DNA of 64,000 nucleotides from Camarhynchus parvulus (taxonomy: Eukaryota > Chordata > Aves > Passeriformes > Thraupidae): assembly GCF_901933205.1 (NCBI RefSeq), contig NC_044571.1, positions 13,891,235 through 13,955,234 on the forward strand, written 5' to 3'. This document shows positions 1-12,700 of this stretch, one piece after another. Below the pieces are notes generated by a model. It worked only from the letters and a program-made list of their open reading frames with translations. It did not search any database and was not told the origin of the DNA. The stretch's first letter is position 1. Every line of letters begins with the position of its first letter. Both the position numbers and the translations under genes were made by a program.

Positions 1-2400
1 CCCTTCACAAAGGCATTGTGAAAAGTGTCATCATGCACCCAATAAAAGCCAGTTCAGTCAGCTGCCTAACAAATATGTGCTAAAAGTGACAGGAACCTGA
101 GGAATTGATCATGGCTTTGCAGACCTGCCCAGCAAAGCTGTGTGCCTGCCATGGCCCTCCCCCTGGGCCTTGTGTGGGCATTTCCAGCACCAGGCTCACA
201 GCAGTGAGTGAAGCTGCTTAACAGCTGAAACTGAATTTACTGGAGCCCTTGTGGTTGTGTATTTCCTATTAACTACATGCTTTCAATGACCTTGAAGAGA
301 GACCTGCCAAACAGCATTCTTTCCACTTAGAGCACAAACAAAAAGCTCTAAGAGGGGGAATAGCAGTTTATTTTGTAAAGACATCAAAACCCAATTCTGA
401 ACAGGCTGGCAAAACTGTAGTGACAAGTCGTGGTATTTTTTAAAATAATTTGTTTTAATGAGAAAAAGTGCATGGAAAAACATGGTAGGTTGTTTGTTTT
501 TTTAATATACAAGAAGATTTATCATGAAGTAGAACATCAAAATAAACCAGCCTTCCAGAATTACAATGTTTTCAGTATTCAGTGTGAGTAGGTAACTTCA
601 TTGGTATTTGATGGACAGATGTTACACACTCATATTTTAACATTAGAGTGCAACAAATCAATTTTTTCCCTACAATTATACATCTACAGCAAAGAACTGT
701 AAGTGTATTAGTAGTAAAAGACTGAACTTATTTTCCTGACCAAAAAATAAACTGTAAACAAGCAATCTAATACAACATTATGAAAGCTCAGACCATAATG
801 CCTAAGGCATTGGATTAGAGATCAAGTTCCTTAAATTGTACTTCTGCCTGTGATTACATAGTTTATGAACTGTGGTGACATTTTCAAGCATCTCTGAGCT
901 GCAGTTTTCTGAGGGAAATGTGTCTTTCACAAGTGTTTAGAAAAACCAATTTTCTAAAAATACTGGCATGCAAAATCAAACTGAAATTTGCTAGAGGTCC
1001 TTACATTAGAAACAGCCAGGAGTCAATCATGCCAGACCTCTTAATTCTGTGGCCTCAGCAGCAGAAACTTCAGTTCCTTTTTAAGCCTATCTGACAGTGT
1101 TTTGGACTGTGCATAATCCATTATGGCATACATTATCCATGTCCCAGGGAAATTTGGTAGGGACAACCTCCTCCAGTATAAGAGAACAATACTCCTACAT
1201 GAAAGCAAATATATTTGTATTGTTCTCTACAAAGGTTTTCCCATTTATTTGAGTCAGTCTTATCAGTAGTTTTAAAGATTAATATCCACATTAATGAAAA
1301 AGTGCACTGAAGATGCCTGAGCTAATAAAATTATTTGGATTAAATTTTTTTTGAAGCAACCATCTGTTCTTCAGATATTTATATATGTTACATAATTGTG
1401 TTAATAATTGCTGTATAGCCACTACATATAAATTGACGACGAAAATATATATTTGTACCATTTACACCATTTTATGTCCATGAAGAATTGGAATTTTCTT
1501 TACTGTTCATGTACCAAACTTTAAAAGACAGTATATTTGAAATATTCTTATGTCTGCCCCCTGCAAAAATTGAGGAACAGTTGCTCCTACCCATGGCATG
1601 AGACTTAGCTTTGGTTGAGAACTAACCAGGGCAGGTGCCATTATTCACCTTGAGTGATTCACATCACTCCTCTTGTGGGCTCACCTGTAATTTTGAGCTT
1701 TGAACATTTTCTTCCTCAAACTCCTTGAGAATTATTGTTAAACTGCATCAAAAAATGTGATTGCAAACTACACCATCCTTCCACATCCTGATAAAACCTC
1801 CACAAAATGCTGCAAAATCAGTTTCCATATACATTTGCCTCACTCTGGCTGCTTATATTCTGTAAATGTAACTGACTGTGCAAAGCATGGTGCAATGGAG
1901 AAAGAGGGCAATTAGTGTTCCTCACTGGTTGGTCATTTAGGTACCGTTTAGGTTTAACTTTTCCATGCTAAAATCTCTATAACCAAATTCATAATAAAAT
2001 ACCAGTGTTGTCTGTGGTACTGGAGCTCATCTTGTACCGTTTGTGAGTGGTATTTCTGCTGTCCCATTAATTTGCCTGTTAAGGAGCATTGCCCAGTTCT
2101 GCAATGCAGTGGTTAAACTTCTTCCTGCTATAGCTGCTTCTGTTAGATCTGTAAAGAATCTGCAGTAAAGAAATGTAGGAATTTTAAGAGGGAACAACAA
2201 AAATTATCATCACAAAGAAAATCGTGCAAGGGTGCCTACCTTGTCTGTCTTTCCACAGTACTGTTCCTGATGAAGTGTTTGCTACTATATTCTTCAGGTG
2301 ATTCACCTTTTGCATTAAAATTCTAACAACGTTTTCTAGGACTAACACGATGCTATTCATATTCTAAAATCAATATTAGCTTTTTTTCAAGAAACTATGT
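1..2400. other. Upstream intergenic sequence, no gene recognised
   Basis: This AT-rich stretch shows no exon bounded by credible splice sites and no long open frame. Several AATAAA hexamers occur on the + strand, for example near 40, 745, 1324 and 1990. By synteny the gene before APOO would be a KLHL15/CXorf58-type neighbour, so part of this could be the 3' UTR of an upstream + strand gene. That is inference only; nothing in the sequence identifies it. Confidence 0.5.
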
Positions 2401-2404
2401 TTCT

Positions 2405-2640
2405 TGAACATCTCCAGGGATGGTGACTCCACCACCTCCCTGGGCAGCCTGTTCCAAGTCATTTTCTGACAGAAATTTAGCACTCCTCATTTCTGATATT
2501 CATCTCCCACTGAGTTACAAGTCAGTCACTGTGGGATGTACACAAGACCCTCCCTTGGTGCAGATGTGAGCAGAAAAAACTTGCACCTGTCCAACTCACT
2601 GAAGTGAGCTGGGAGATGCCCCAGGGGATGCAGAGATGAG
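2405..2640 (-). repeat. CR1 LINE fragment
   Basis: On the + strand this reads as the reverse complement of an avian CR1 3' region. It contains the characteristic run about the small-group lesion of CR1 tails, such as cagggatggtgactccacca followed by a cctccctgggcagcctgttc block. It is diverged and lacks the terminal octamer end. Borders are approximate. Confidence 0.7.
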
Positions 2641-2747
2641 AAGTATAAAAATACTGAGAAAAGAGTGCTTGATTTTTAATTTTTTTTTAATAGGAGATAT
2701 GCACAGAACCCTATCCATACACTAGCCCCATTGTGCTGCTTTTGGCT

Positions 2748-2982
2748 GGGGTAGTTAATTCTCTTCACAGTGGCTGGTGTGGGGCTGTGTATTGGATTAG
2801 TGCTGAACACAGGGTTGATAATACAGAGATGTTTTTGTTATTGCTGAGCCGGGCTTACATGGTGCCAAGGCTTTTTCTGCTTTTCCTACAGCCACACTGG
2901 TGAGGGGCCGGGAGTGCAAGGGAGGAGACGCATCTGGGACAGGTAACCCCAAGTGATGAAAGGGATATTCTGTTTTCAACAT
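2748..2982 (+). repeat. Avian LTR-like fragment, forward copy
   Basis: The segment starting ggggtagttaattctcttca and running through tgctgaacacagggttgata resembles a family of dispersed avian ERV LTRs known to me from other bird genomes. The family name cannot be fixed without a repeat library. Its first ~98 bp recur in inverted orientation at 2983-3071, so the two form an inverted repeat. It lies about 0.8 kb upstream of the APOO start. Confidence 0.6.
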
Positions 2983-3071
2983 ACGAGTAACAAAACCATC
3001 TCTGTATTATCAGCCCTATGTTCAGCACTAATCCAGTACACAGCTGCTGTGGAGAGAATTAACTCTACCCC
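2983..3071 (-). repeat. Avian LTR-like fragment, inverted copy
   Basis: The reverse complement of this segment matches 2748-2845 closely (about 85% by eye), including the shared cores tggattagtgctgaaca and gataatacagagatg. It is a second, partial copy of the same LTR family inserted in the opposite orientation or created by a local rearrangement. Confidence 0.65.
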
Positions 3072-3239
3072 AAGCAGAACCAGCACAGCCATCCACGTTA
3101 TTCCAGCAGAGACAGAGGAGCAGTGAGTGGAGCTGCCGGAGGGCCTGGGGCAGGGATAGTGTGAGGGGCAGCTGTGGGAGCTGCGGTGTCCGGCCGGGTG
3201 GAAGGGGCTCGGGTGCCTCCATCGCCCTCTCCGGCTCCC

Positions 3240-3526
3240 TGGCTGGGGCTCGGTCTCTTCTGCCAGGCAGCCTGCGACAGGAGGAGAGGACACAGCTGTG
3301 CCAGGGAAGGGTTGGGTGGGACATCAGGAAGAATTTCTTCACGCAAAGGGTGAGTAGGCATGGGAATGGACGGCTGGTGGAGTCACCGTCCCTGAGGGTT
3401 TAAGGAAAGGCAGTATGTGGCACTCAGTGCTATGGTCTGGCTGACAGGGTGGTGTTCGGTAACAGGTTGGATTCGATGCCCTCAGAGGTCTTTTCCAACC
3501 TAACTGATTCCGTGATCCTGTGATCT
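3240..3526 (+). repeat. CR1 LINE 3' end
   Basis: In the + orientation this reads like the end of CR1 ORF2 plus its 3' UTR: gacaggaggagaggacacag, then an in-phase Ile-Arg-Lys-Asn-Phe-Phe segment and a ggtggagtcaccgtccctga block. It ends with the family's ttccaacctaactgattccg and tgatcctgtgatct tail. It abuts the APOO CpG island. Confidence 0.85.
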
Positions 3527-3724
3527 CTGAGCGGCCGAACCTTCTTTATAAAGGCTGCAGGGTAACTCAAGGAGCCATGCCGCGGGACTGAGGGCTACTG
3601 TGTACGCGCTTTCGGCACCCCGGCACCACGTTCGTCCGACACGAGCCCTGAGGCGCCATTCCCGAAAGAGCGCTCGGACCCGTCCGCTTCCCGGGCGGCT
3701 CTGCAGCGGGGCGGGGCCGCCGCG

Positions 3725-3732
3725 TGACGTCA
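3725..3732. promoter_or_regulatory. Palindromic CRE (TGACGTCA)
   Basis: This is a perfect 8-bp cAMP-response element, the binding site of CREB/ATF factors, 47 bp upstream of the APOO ATG. A second half-like tgacg lies at about 3741. The position is typical for functional CREs in CpG-island promoters. Occupancy cannot be judged from sequence. Confidence 0.7.
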
Positions 3733-3772
3733 CGCCGCGGTGACGCCATCGGCCCGTCGCCGCGCGCCCGGC

Positions 3773-3783
3773 GCCGCCATGTT
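3773..3783 (-). promoter_or_regulatory. YY1-type element over the start codon
   Basis: GCCGCCATGTT read on the - strand gives aacatggcggc, matching the YY1 consensus AANATGGCGGC. The element contains the APOO ATG itself, a configuration known for YY1-driven genes with very short 5' UTRs, including several nuclear-encoded mitochondrial genes. It also gives a good Kozak context (GCCGCC before ATG). Confidence 0.6.
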
Positions 3784-3787
3784 CAAG
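3779..3787 (+). CDS. APOO: APOO exon 1 (coding part)
   Basis: Only three codons, Met-Phe-Lys, precede the donor gtgagg at 3788. Phase at the exit is 0. A three-codon first exon is too short for open-frame detection and is supported by the MFK start of the family and by the in-phase joint to 7642. Confidence 0.9.
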
Positions 3788-6700
3788 GTGAGGAAGGGTC
3801 CCCGCGCTGGGTCGGGCCGGGCCCGCAGCGCTCGGGGCTCCCCGCGCCGCTCTGCCTCTGTGCGCTCCGCAGGCTCCCGGCGCCGCGCTCCTTGCAGCTG
3901 CTTTACCGCTCCTTTTAGCGCTTCGGAACCGCGTGCCCTCCGTGTTGCATGAACAGAGGCACAGTCCTGACTTAGAATCGCTTCTGGGGTGCACCCAGAG
4001 TGCGGATCGGTGCGTGCAGATCGCATTCCTTCTCTGCAGTGGCTTCTTATTTTGAAATTGCTTCCAGCAGCGTGCAGCTGTGGTACTGCAGAGTTTGGGT
4101 TCGTGTAACTGTCGCTTCAAAGTGTTAGTTGGATCTTGAAAAGTCTCCCTTTTAGTGCGTGGAGGTTGTCTGTGGAACCTGCGGAAAGCACGGTGCGGCT
4201 CTCGCTGTCTCAGAGGTCTTTGCCTCTGATTAGAGCAGCCCAGATCCGGCTAAAAGCGAGCTCTGTGCCAGTCAGATCACTGTTACGGCTGCTTGCTTAA
4301 AAAACCCAAACCAAAACACCAAAACCTGGTGATGCTCGATTCCTGGTATTCATTTTCCTTGGTACCATTTTCCGAGATAATATCTGATAATATCTCTAGA
4401 TACCGATATACTGAGTATACGAAATACTGATATACAATTGAAACACAAGAAGTTCCAGCTCAGCATGAGGAAGAACTTCTTTACGTTGAGGGTGGCAGAG
4501 CCCTGGAACAGCTGCCCAGGTCATGGAGTGTCTCTGGAGGGATCCAAAGCCCACCCACCTGGACATGTTCCTGTGTCACTGCTCCAGGTGACCCTGCCTT
4601 GGCAGGGGGTTGTACTGGATGAGCTCCAGAGGTCCCTTCCAGCCCTGACAATTCTGTGAGTCTGAGATACTGATGTGCTGAGCCCTTGAGCCCTTGCTCT
4701 GCTTTTGTCACGAATTCCTTGTTCTTTTTGTGCTTTAATGTTGGAATTCTGTGCTCGGAATCATTGAGAATTCCATAATTGTCATTAGAGGGTTTATCTG
4801 TGGGCCTGTGCATTTGGGCAGTATGTATATTAGTATATTAGTACCTTCATACAGCCAGTGAGGATTTAGGTGCTTCAGGCCAACCTGATGTGCTTCCAAG
4901 AACCAAAGGGAAGGTGGCATTTTGTCCAGGATATTTGTGCTTCAGGGACAGGAGTGTTCAAGAGTTTGGATTTTGGTTTTACGTTTTTATTGTTCAGGTC
5001 CAGAAATAGGAGGAAGAATTGAAAAATATGAGAAAAATGAAGTGTTTTCATACTTCAGGACCAGTATTGGCCTTCTCAAAAGTATGCTCAAGCTTTTCCT
5101 ATCTGGTGTCTAAAGATAAAGTTGAATTCTTAGCTAGAGAGGAGTAAATGTATCTTTTTTGCTTAAAATAACTGCAGAGCATTGCCAATAGAAAAGAATG
5201 TTGGCTCTGCTTTTCTGATACTGAGTGGCTGTAGGACTGGCAGGCTGAAGGCACAGCTCAATCAGTCAAAATGTTTTACTAAAGCTATTGGTTTAGTAAT
5301 ATGTGGTTAGTATGGAATTCAAAAATGAGATCCTAAAGGGAGTTTTGGAAACAAAAAGTGCAGCATTTGATCTTTCATACTCCCAAATACTTCTGTATAT
5401 GCAAATATGCAGTATTTCAGGAGCAGTTCTGTCTGTCCCATAAGGCAGCTGATGTAGGAGACCATTGCAGTATGACTTGAACAGCACATTTAAGAAGAGA
5501 TTCAACTTGCACTTTCAGAGGTTAGTTTCATTTTGTTAAAAATTAAAACCAATGGAAAATGTCTGCATTTCAGTATCTTGGTAATATAAACATTTCAGTC
5601 TGAGTAGTTCTGTGATCACTGATACTGTTTTGTGAAACCCAGATGCTTCCAGCCTTGTGCTCTGCTGTTCATGTCTTTATATAAAAATCTCAAATATCTA
5701 AAACATTTGGTTTTACTGTTTCTACTGGTGACACTTAGCACCATTTACACTGTTTGAAAACATATTTCTGGAAGAAAATGCATTTAGATTTTTGCCTTTT
5801 CAGTGACAGAACAGTTTTGCAGTGAAAAAAGGAAAGATTGAGGAAATAAACTCTACAGCTATTAATGGTTAGTAGCGTTTGTTTTTGTCCTGGCTAATGG
5901 AAGTATGAGAAAAGTGTTTAAGCAAACACTATCAAACATTATCCTTGTCTTTCCTTGGCTGTGAAACAGCTGATCCAATCATTGTGGTGTTTCATTTATA
6001 CTGATTTAGTAACGAGTCCATAAATTCAGACCAGGAAAAACTTCCATTTTAAGCAAGTTTTTCCATACCTTTTGACCCATCAGATTCTATATGTCTTCCA
6101 GAAGAGAATCCTGTGACCTAGTTCTTGTGTGCTGTTTCTCTACCCTTAAACCGACATTTTCAGGAAGTTTCACAACTGTATAGTCCAATTTTTAGTTTGA
6201 GGAGTCTGTTGGTTACATTTAATAAACATTCCACCTGCAAGGCAGTTGAAGAAATTTAAGCTGCAAATGCTTGACTGCCTACAATAAGCTGCTGTGGTGT
6301 GGATAATTTTAAAGCTGTTTTCTAACAGTTCTGCAACAGCCAGAGCAATTGTGCCGTGGCTGGGCCAGTTGCCACCATCACAGCATGGAGGAGGGATGGT
6401 GTGACCATGGCTTCAGTGCCACAAGCAGCTAGGTCAATGCCACAGACCCTGCTATTAGTGGAAGGGAAGAGGCCTTGCTGCCTTCTCCTTTTTCACCCCC
6501 TGTCCCCACAGCTCCTGTGCTGCTTGTCAGGCTGTTTCATGGAAGGGCTCTGTTTGCTGACCCGCACAAAGCTCTCCCTTCTCTTGCAGGATTAATCTTT
6601 TGCCAAATTGGCCAGGTGAATTGCCTCACGGTGGGAGCCTCCAGCCACCAAAGCTAGGGCAAGGTGAGCAGCAGGACTTCTGGGAAGCAGTGCTGGAGAG

Positions 6701-9700
6701 GAGCCAGATGCCTCCAGTTCGGTGTTAGATCCGCTCGAGCTGTAACCTGATCCAGCACAACACAGGCTGCTGTAACTGCACATTTCCCTGAGCAGTAGCA
6801 GGAGTACAAGACATTGAAAGCTTTCCCATTTCAACTGATGTTTCTGCAGTTTTACTTTGCTGTTAACAAAGATGTGCATTTGCTGGAAAATGCTCTCTGG
6901 GCATCTTGATTTACTCTGCAGCTAATATTTTTTTCTTCTGTTTTTTTAAGTTGAAGCAGACTTTCCTATTAAGAAATTCAGTTTAGCATAGGTCCTGAAT
7001 ATTGGAAGAACTATATCCACCTTACTCATGGTGGTTGTGTAGTGTGATTGGATTGAATTTAAAGTATTCAAGAAACAGTCAAGTAATTCACGTTTCTTAC
7101 AGAAAGTAGACACTCCTAAAATTCTTAGAAAGTATTTGTTTTGTTCTGGTATTTATAGCTGTAGGTCTCATTGTTTTCCTAAATCTATATGCAGATACTA
7201 AGTAGAAGTAAAACACTGAACTTCTTGGTACTACCTATGGAAAAATTGAGGTATTATGGGCATACACAAAGTTGTTTAAAATATGACTATAATCTTGCTA
7301 TTTAAACTGAGAAAGTTAATATGAAAATTATTTTAAACTAGAGAAAACAAGATCTTTTTTGTGAGATGAAAACTGATGAGATTAGCATTTATTTCTACTG
7401 CCTCCTTTAGCCTTAGGCTTTTTTTTTTTTTGCCACCTGAGTGATGTAGATGTTACCATATCAGTGCCTGAGAGCATTAGATTATGTACTGCTGACCCTC
7501 CTGTCTCCTAATTTCCAAGCATCTATTGAGATCCCTTTTTACCATGTAGAGGGACATAAACATTGTCTGCCTGGATGTGTTCAGACACGTTGCAGTTTTG
7601 TTTGCACATAGTGATGTTCTTGTCCTCGCTAATGTTTCCAGGTAATCCGGCTGGGGGCCACCCCTGTCAGCCTGGGCTTGCTCTCTGTCCAGGTTTATGC
7701 TGCTTCTTCAGAGAAGACTTCCAAAAAGGAGTTGCTGAAAATTGAGGAGGTAAGTGTAGTTAGAGTCTTAGTGCTCTTCTATCTAAAGAATTCTGGAAAC
7801 ATTGTGTTTTGATGTATGAAAGCATTTAGGTACATCTCGTCACTTTTTTGCTTCTCAGTTTTCCTCAACAGAGATATCTGTATAGTTTTGCTTTTACCTG
7901 GACATGGCATTTGATGTTCTTCGCTTGATAGGACCAGGCTTGCTTGTGTGTAAAATATTTTTCCTACATTAAAGCCTGTTAGTCTTCATTCAGAAATTAA
8001 ATTTTCATGTTTATAGATTTACTTATGGTTATATTTCAAGTCCACAGGAGTCTTTTCTTTGCTTTTTATCGAGATAATACGACTTACTTTTTACTGTAAG
8101 TAGTGTTGGTAAATTCTAATAAAAATTCATTTATGTTCTTCACTAAAACAGTGAATCAGAACAGAAATGAACAGAATGTTTTATTTCTAAAAATATTATC
8201 TTTTTTTAATATCAAAATTCTTGTCCAGCAATATTTTGAATCCACCATAGTAGCCTGCAGAATTTTACCAGTTTTCCTTTCTTCACAGTATTCGGACCTA
8301 AGCAATAACAAATACATTAAGTAGTGGTAATACCTGTTATGTTTTCATTTCTTTAAGATGTTACAAATGTCTTGGTTATAAATAGAGCCTTAAAATACCC
8401 AGTCAAACTGTAAACTCAGCAGCATTGTTACACGGGCTTTTAAAAGTCTCCAGCACTAAAAAAATAAAAATAAGTAGTTCATAACTAAATCCAGCTTTAT
8501 AGGCATGACAGCATGCAGTTGTTTAAAAGTTTTGAGTACTTCAGCCCAACCCTAAGTGTTGTACCATAAGCACTGGAACTAAACCAGGCTGGTGTTGTGC
8601 ACACTCAGGTGTTGTGGCAGTTCCCTTGTGCAGAGAGAGGAGCTGCAATTGCAGGGGGCTCCTGGGAGCCTCAGCCTGGGCCCAGCCTCTGCTGGCCTGA
8701 GTCAACCGTGAGGCAGCAGCCTGGAGCTCGTGTCAGCTGAGTAATGGGCTTGCCATCAGCCCCAGCTCAGCAGAATGTGCAAGCCATGGACTTCTGGCTG
8801 CCTTTCTTGCCATTCACAGGCTCTTAGTTTGGATCTCTACTGTGTCAGCTGTCTAGTTTCATAAAATATATGGGAATTTCCTTATTTCTGTCCTCGTGCC
8901 AGGCATTGCTGTTAGGTTGTCCAACAGGATCAAAGTTCAGCTTGTGACTGTGATTGCCAGGGATGACCAGGTTTCCTAGGGAAGTGAGGCTGAAAATCCT
9001 CATCTTTCAAAGTATTATGGGAAGTCCAGCTGCACAAATTACCAAATTATGGGATAGATTTGTTGTAATTTTGTATTATGTTATGGTTAGCAGCTTTTTT
9101 AGTTACGACATAGCTGATCTTGAAAAGAGAGCTAGCTACATTTTAATGCAGCAATACTTGTAATCATCAGTTTATAATAAACTACTAAATGGAGTATAAA
9201 TATGGTGTGAAATATAAGCTCTTTATACTGAACATCTGTGTAGTATATAAACTGCTAGAAATTTTAATAGGTTTTGTTTTGTTCTGAGCTTTGCTGTTCA
9301 ACAGTACAAACTCAGGGTTTTTTTAATGGAATACAGTTTCAAATACGCTTAGGTAATTGTAGTACATGTTGTGGTGATTCTAAACCCTAAACAGGGTGAT
9401 TTAGCATTTATTATGTGAAGGTGCCCATTGCTCATTACAGTTCCTCTTTGCTCAGTGCCAGGGTGCCATTAATCCTGTCAGTTGCTGATGTGGTTATGAC
9501 CAAAGGTTGGGGTGTTTGACCATTTTCCTGCTCAGTAACAAACAGGCACATGTGTGTTGGATGTTACCTTTGTTAGCAGCTGCTTAGGCTCTTTAATGAT
9601 GCCTTGTGCATATATAGAAAATGATTGATTGTCATTTCTGGTACATTCAGTATGTTAACTGGGAACCAGAAGTGCTGATTAAGGTGGGAAACATTTTTCA

Positions 9701-12700
9701 CAATTATGTTGTGTGTTCTTATTAAACTAGTTTAATATTAATTTATAACTTGTGACTTGGGTCATATAGCAGCTATGAATGAATTGTATAGCAGTTAGAA
9801 GTCATCTTCATCATAATTATGTGCTGTATAATTAAACTTTGCTCATAATGGTTGTCTCAGAGCTGTGTGAATTTTTATTATGCATTGTTTATGTAGTAAG
9901 CACAGTGTTAGCTGTTCTCTGCTTAGACTGTTCATGCCCTAAAGACCTACTTACACAATTACACCTTTGTTTTTAACATCTTGTTTGCTAATATTCACAG
10001 CTGTCACTGTACTCCTCCCCAGCTCGTGAGACTAAATATGTGGAGAATCCCAAAACGGAATTGGAAGAGGGGGTTTCCCGTTTGCGGCATGTTATGGAGC
10101 CATACACAGCCTGGTGTCAGGTACAATGGTTTGTATTGCAGCTGCTGATGCTTCAGGGGTAAAGTTCCAGCTGGGATTGTGGTTTGTTTTTTCTGACTCG
10201 GAATTAACAGGTAGCAGCAAAGTAAAAGCTGCTAGCTGTAACAGCATTTTTCAAAAATGTGGCATCACTGAAAGTTTTCTGCATTGCTTAAAATTTTCCA
10301 CAATTCAGGTAATAATGTTCGCCCCCTTCTCACACAGAACCAGTTGTGTCTTTATACTAATTTGCTGAACTAAACCCTGGGTTTAGGGGTTGTCCTTCCA
10401 AAAGAATTAAAATTAAGTAAAGCATAGAATTGTTGTCTAAAGTGAACTTTAGGCTTAAATATACCTAGAGATATCTGGATTTGGCACTGTCAGGAAGATA
10501 GGAAAGTGATATTTGCAGTTTCATGCTCAAGGAGGCCTTAAATTATCAAGCAGTGTGTTTTGGAGCAGCAAAGCCAAGTTGTCCTCGCTCCAACTGTGAC
10601 AAAACACAACTTAGCAAAAATTAAATCAGTATTTGCTGAACTGGAATGTTGAGGGAAGGAATGCAGCTCTCTGGAAGAGAGAAAATCCTAGGCCACCAAG
10701 TACTGGTAAACCTAATCCTCGGGCCTTGCCCCAAAACCTTCTCATATCTATTTTGCTAGGTAGTATGTTTAGAGTAAATAGTCATTAAATACAAAAATAG
10801 GCTCTGTAGCAGAAAGGAAAACCCAGATTTTTGTGATCAAGGCCTAAATTGTTGGTGTTAGATTGCAAAGCCCAGGAGAGCTTTCTTGCTCTTTCCTGCC
10901 CAGGAAATGTTGAGGCTTATTTTGAAGTGGGGGAATCCTTGCCCTGTGGCTGTCTCTGGGCAGCTGTGGGTGATTCTGTGCTTTGCCCTCTGCCTGTTGT
11001 GAATCCCCTTGAGCTTCCAGCTGTGTGCCCAGCTCTCCACTGAAAGCTGTTCAGACTGAGACTGGGGTGTCCTTTCTGCCTGGAAGTTCTGTGTGGTGCT
11101 GCCTTTAACGGGACTGAAACAGTTTTTCAGGGCTCCTCAGTCTGGTGTTTCAAGTGGCCGCAGCAGGAGCCCTGGCTGCAGCTTGGCAGGGGAAGGGGTT
11201 TTTACAGCATAGTCTGAGCTCTGGCTCCTGAGCACACGGGTTTGCTTGGTTGCCTGTGGTAACCCTAACTGGAGAGTGAAATGGGAGAGGAAGTTAGCCT
11301 TTAGCCTTGCTTGATGTCTCGCTGACCTGTTGTCATCCTGTTGGTTTTTTTTGTCTGTCTGGTGATCATTGACATAAGATGTGCTCTTCTGCTCACACAC
11401 AAGAAGCCATTTCCTGGCAGTGGTTTACTGACTCATTTTATGAAGTGGGCATGTAAACTTTATGGGTTTGGGGCAATATTGCTTAACTGTAGTCAGAGGT
11501 AGCTTTGGTTTTACACCCCCTGCCCATCCCTGCTGTGTTGAAGAAAATAGTAATTAAGTGTGTCTCAGTTGTCTTTAAAATCAAACAGATAACCCAGGAT
11601 AATCAGAATGAAATTGGTTATGTTTGTATATCCATTTTACTTCTCCAAAATTACTTGACTGTATTGGAAATGCAGCTCAAAACTCAGATGTAGGAATGAG
11701 CCAGTTATATTTCAGTTATGATGGAAGATAAGACTTCGGGATCTTTAGAGCAAGTTCTTCTTAAATTGGCTTTTAATAAGACCAACATCCATTTAAAGTT
11801 ATGTTGTGTGTCACATGCTAACACTTTTTCATTTTCATGCTGGGTGGGTTTTTTTACATCACTCATGCCAGTGAGGAGATGAAAGTTCTAAAGATATCCC
11901 CATACAATATCCTAAACAAATGCTTTCACTTCTGCACAGATGCAGCTCAGGTGGAATTGCAAGACTATTCTCTGCTTTAGCTTTGGGCATATATATTTAT
12001 GAATTTGTTCCCTAATTTATATACAGCCTTACACTGTTCCTCTGAAGCACTAGTGTAAATAACAATTAGCAGGTTTCTTTTTATTGAGATTTTTTTTCTA
12101 TTTGGATAAAAGGCAATGTGCATTCTTTTATTTTCTGAATATTCTCAGTCTGAAAAAATGTAGAACTGGTCTGTGGGGTTGATGTGGTGTCTTTGATTTG
12201 CTTTGGACATCTATAGACATCTAATTTTCCAAGTCACTTCAAAATGCAATCTTGTTAGTCTAAAACAGTCTCCTGGAAAGTGGAATTTATCACCTTGCAG
12301 GATGAGCCACATTACCCCTTCGATTCCAGTGTTGTTCTTTTCTTTGCATCACCTCAAGTATTTTTGCAATACCTGCATACACGGAGGAACCCAAGATAAT
12401 TCTGAGTTTCAGTTGCCTGATCTCAATAAAATACTGAGATTGATGTCTGTGTTTTGAAGTATTATATTTTGTCTCTGTCCGAAGAGTCCTTTGAGAAAAA
12501 TCTGTAAGTTATGCTAAGTGTAACATTGAGCAAGCATAGCCCTATAAGTGAAGGGTGGAAGTGGGAATAAAAGTAAGCTATTTTAGGGACATCACTTTTT
12601 TCTTTTTGTTGTTTTTTTTTCTCCTTTCTTTGTCAGCTCAGTTAGTCTATAGTTAATATTTTACTTACTTGGTATCTATTTACCCTTGTTCTCTTTTTTT

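Larger units (their letters stand above)
3540..3960 (+). promoter_or_regulatory. APOO: CpG-island promoter of APOO
   Basis: The sequence switches abruptly from CR1-derived DNA to GC-rich, CpG-dense DNA that surrounds the APOO start codon. There is no obvious TATA box. A palindromic CRE and a YY1-type element lie within 60 bp of the ATG, a usual layout for a broadly expressed nuclear gene for a mitochondrial protein. The transcription start is probably within 3730-3775, so the 5' UTR would be short; that is inference. Confidence 0.75.

Noticed and set aside
3500..4120. 206-codon frame on the - strand over the APOO promoter
   Set aside because: Spans CR1 tail and CpG island antisense to APOO; no domain or splice support.
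6350..6770. GC-richer stretch in APOO intron 1 considered as an exon or processed pseudogene
   Set aside because: No splice-bounded frame, no poly(A) remnant and no recognisable protein.
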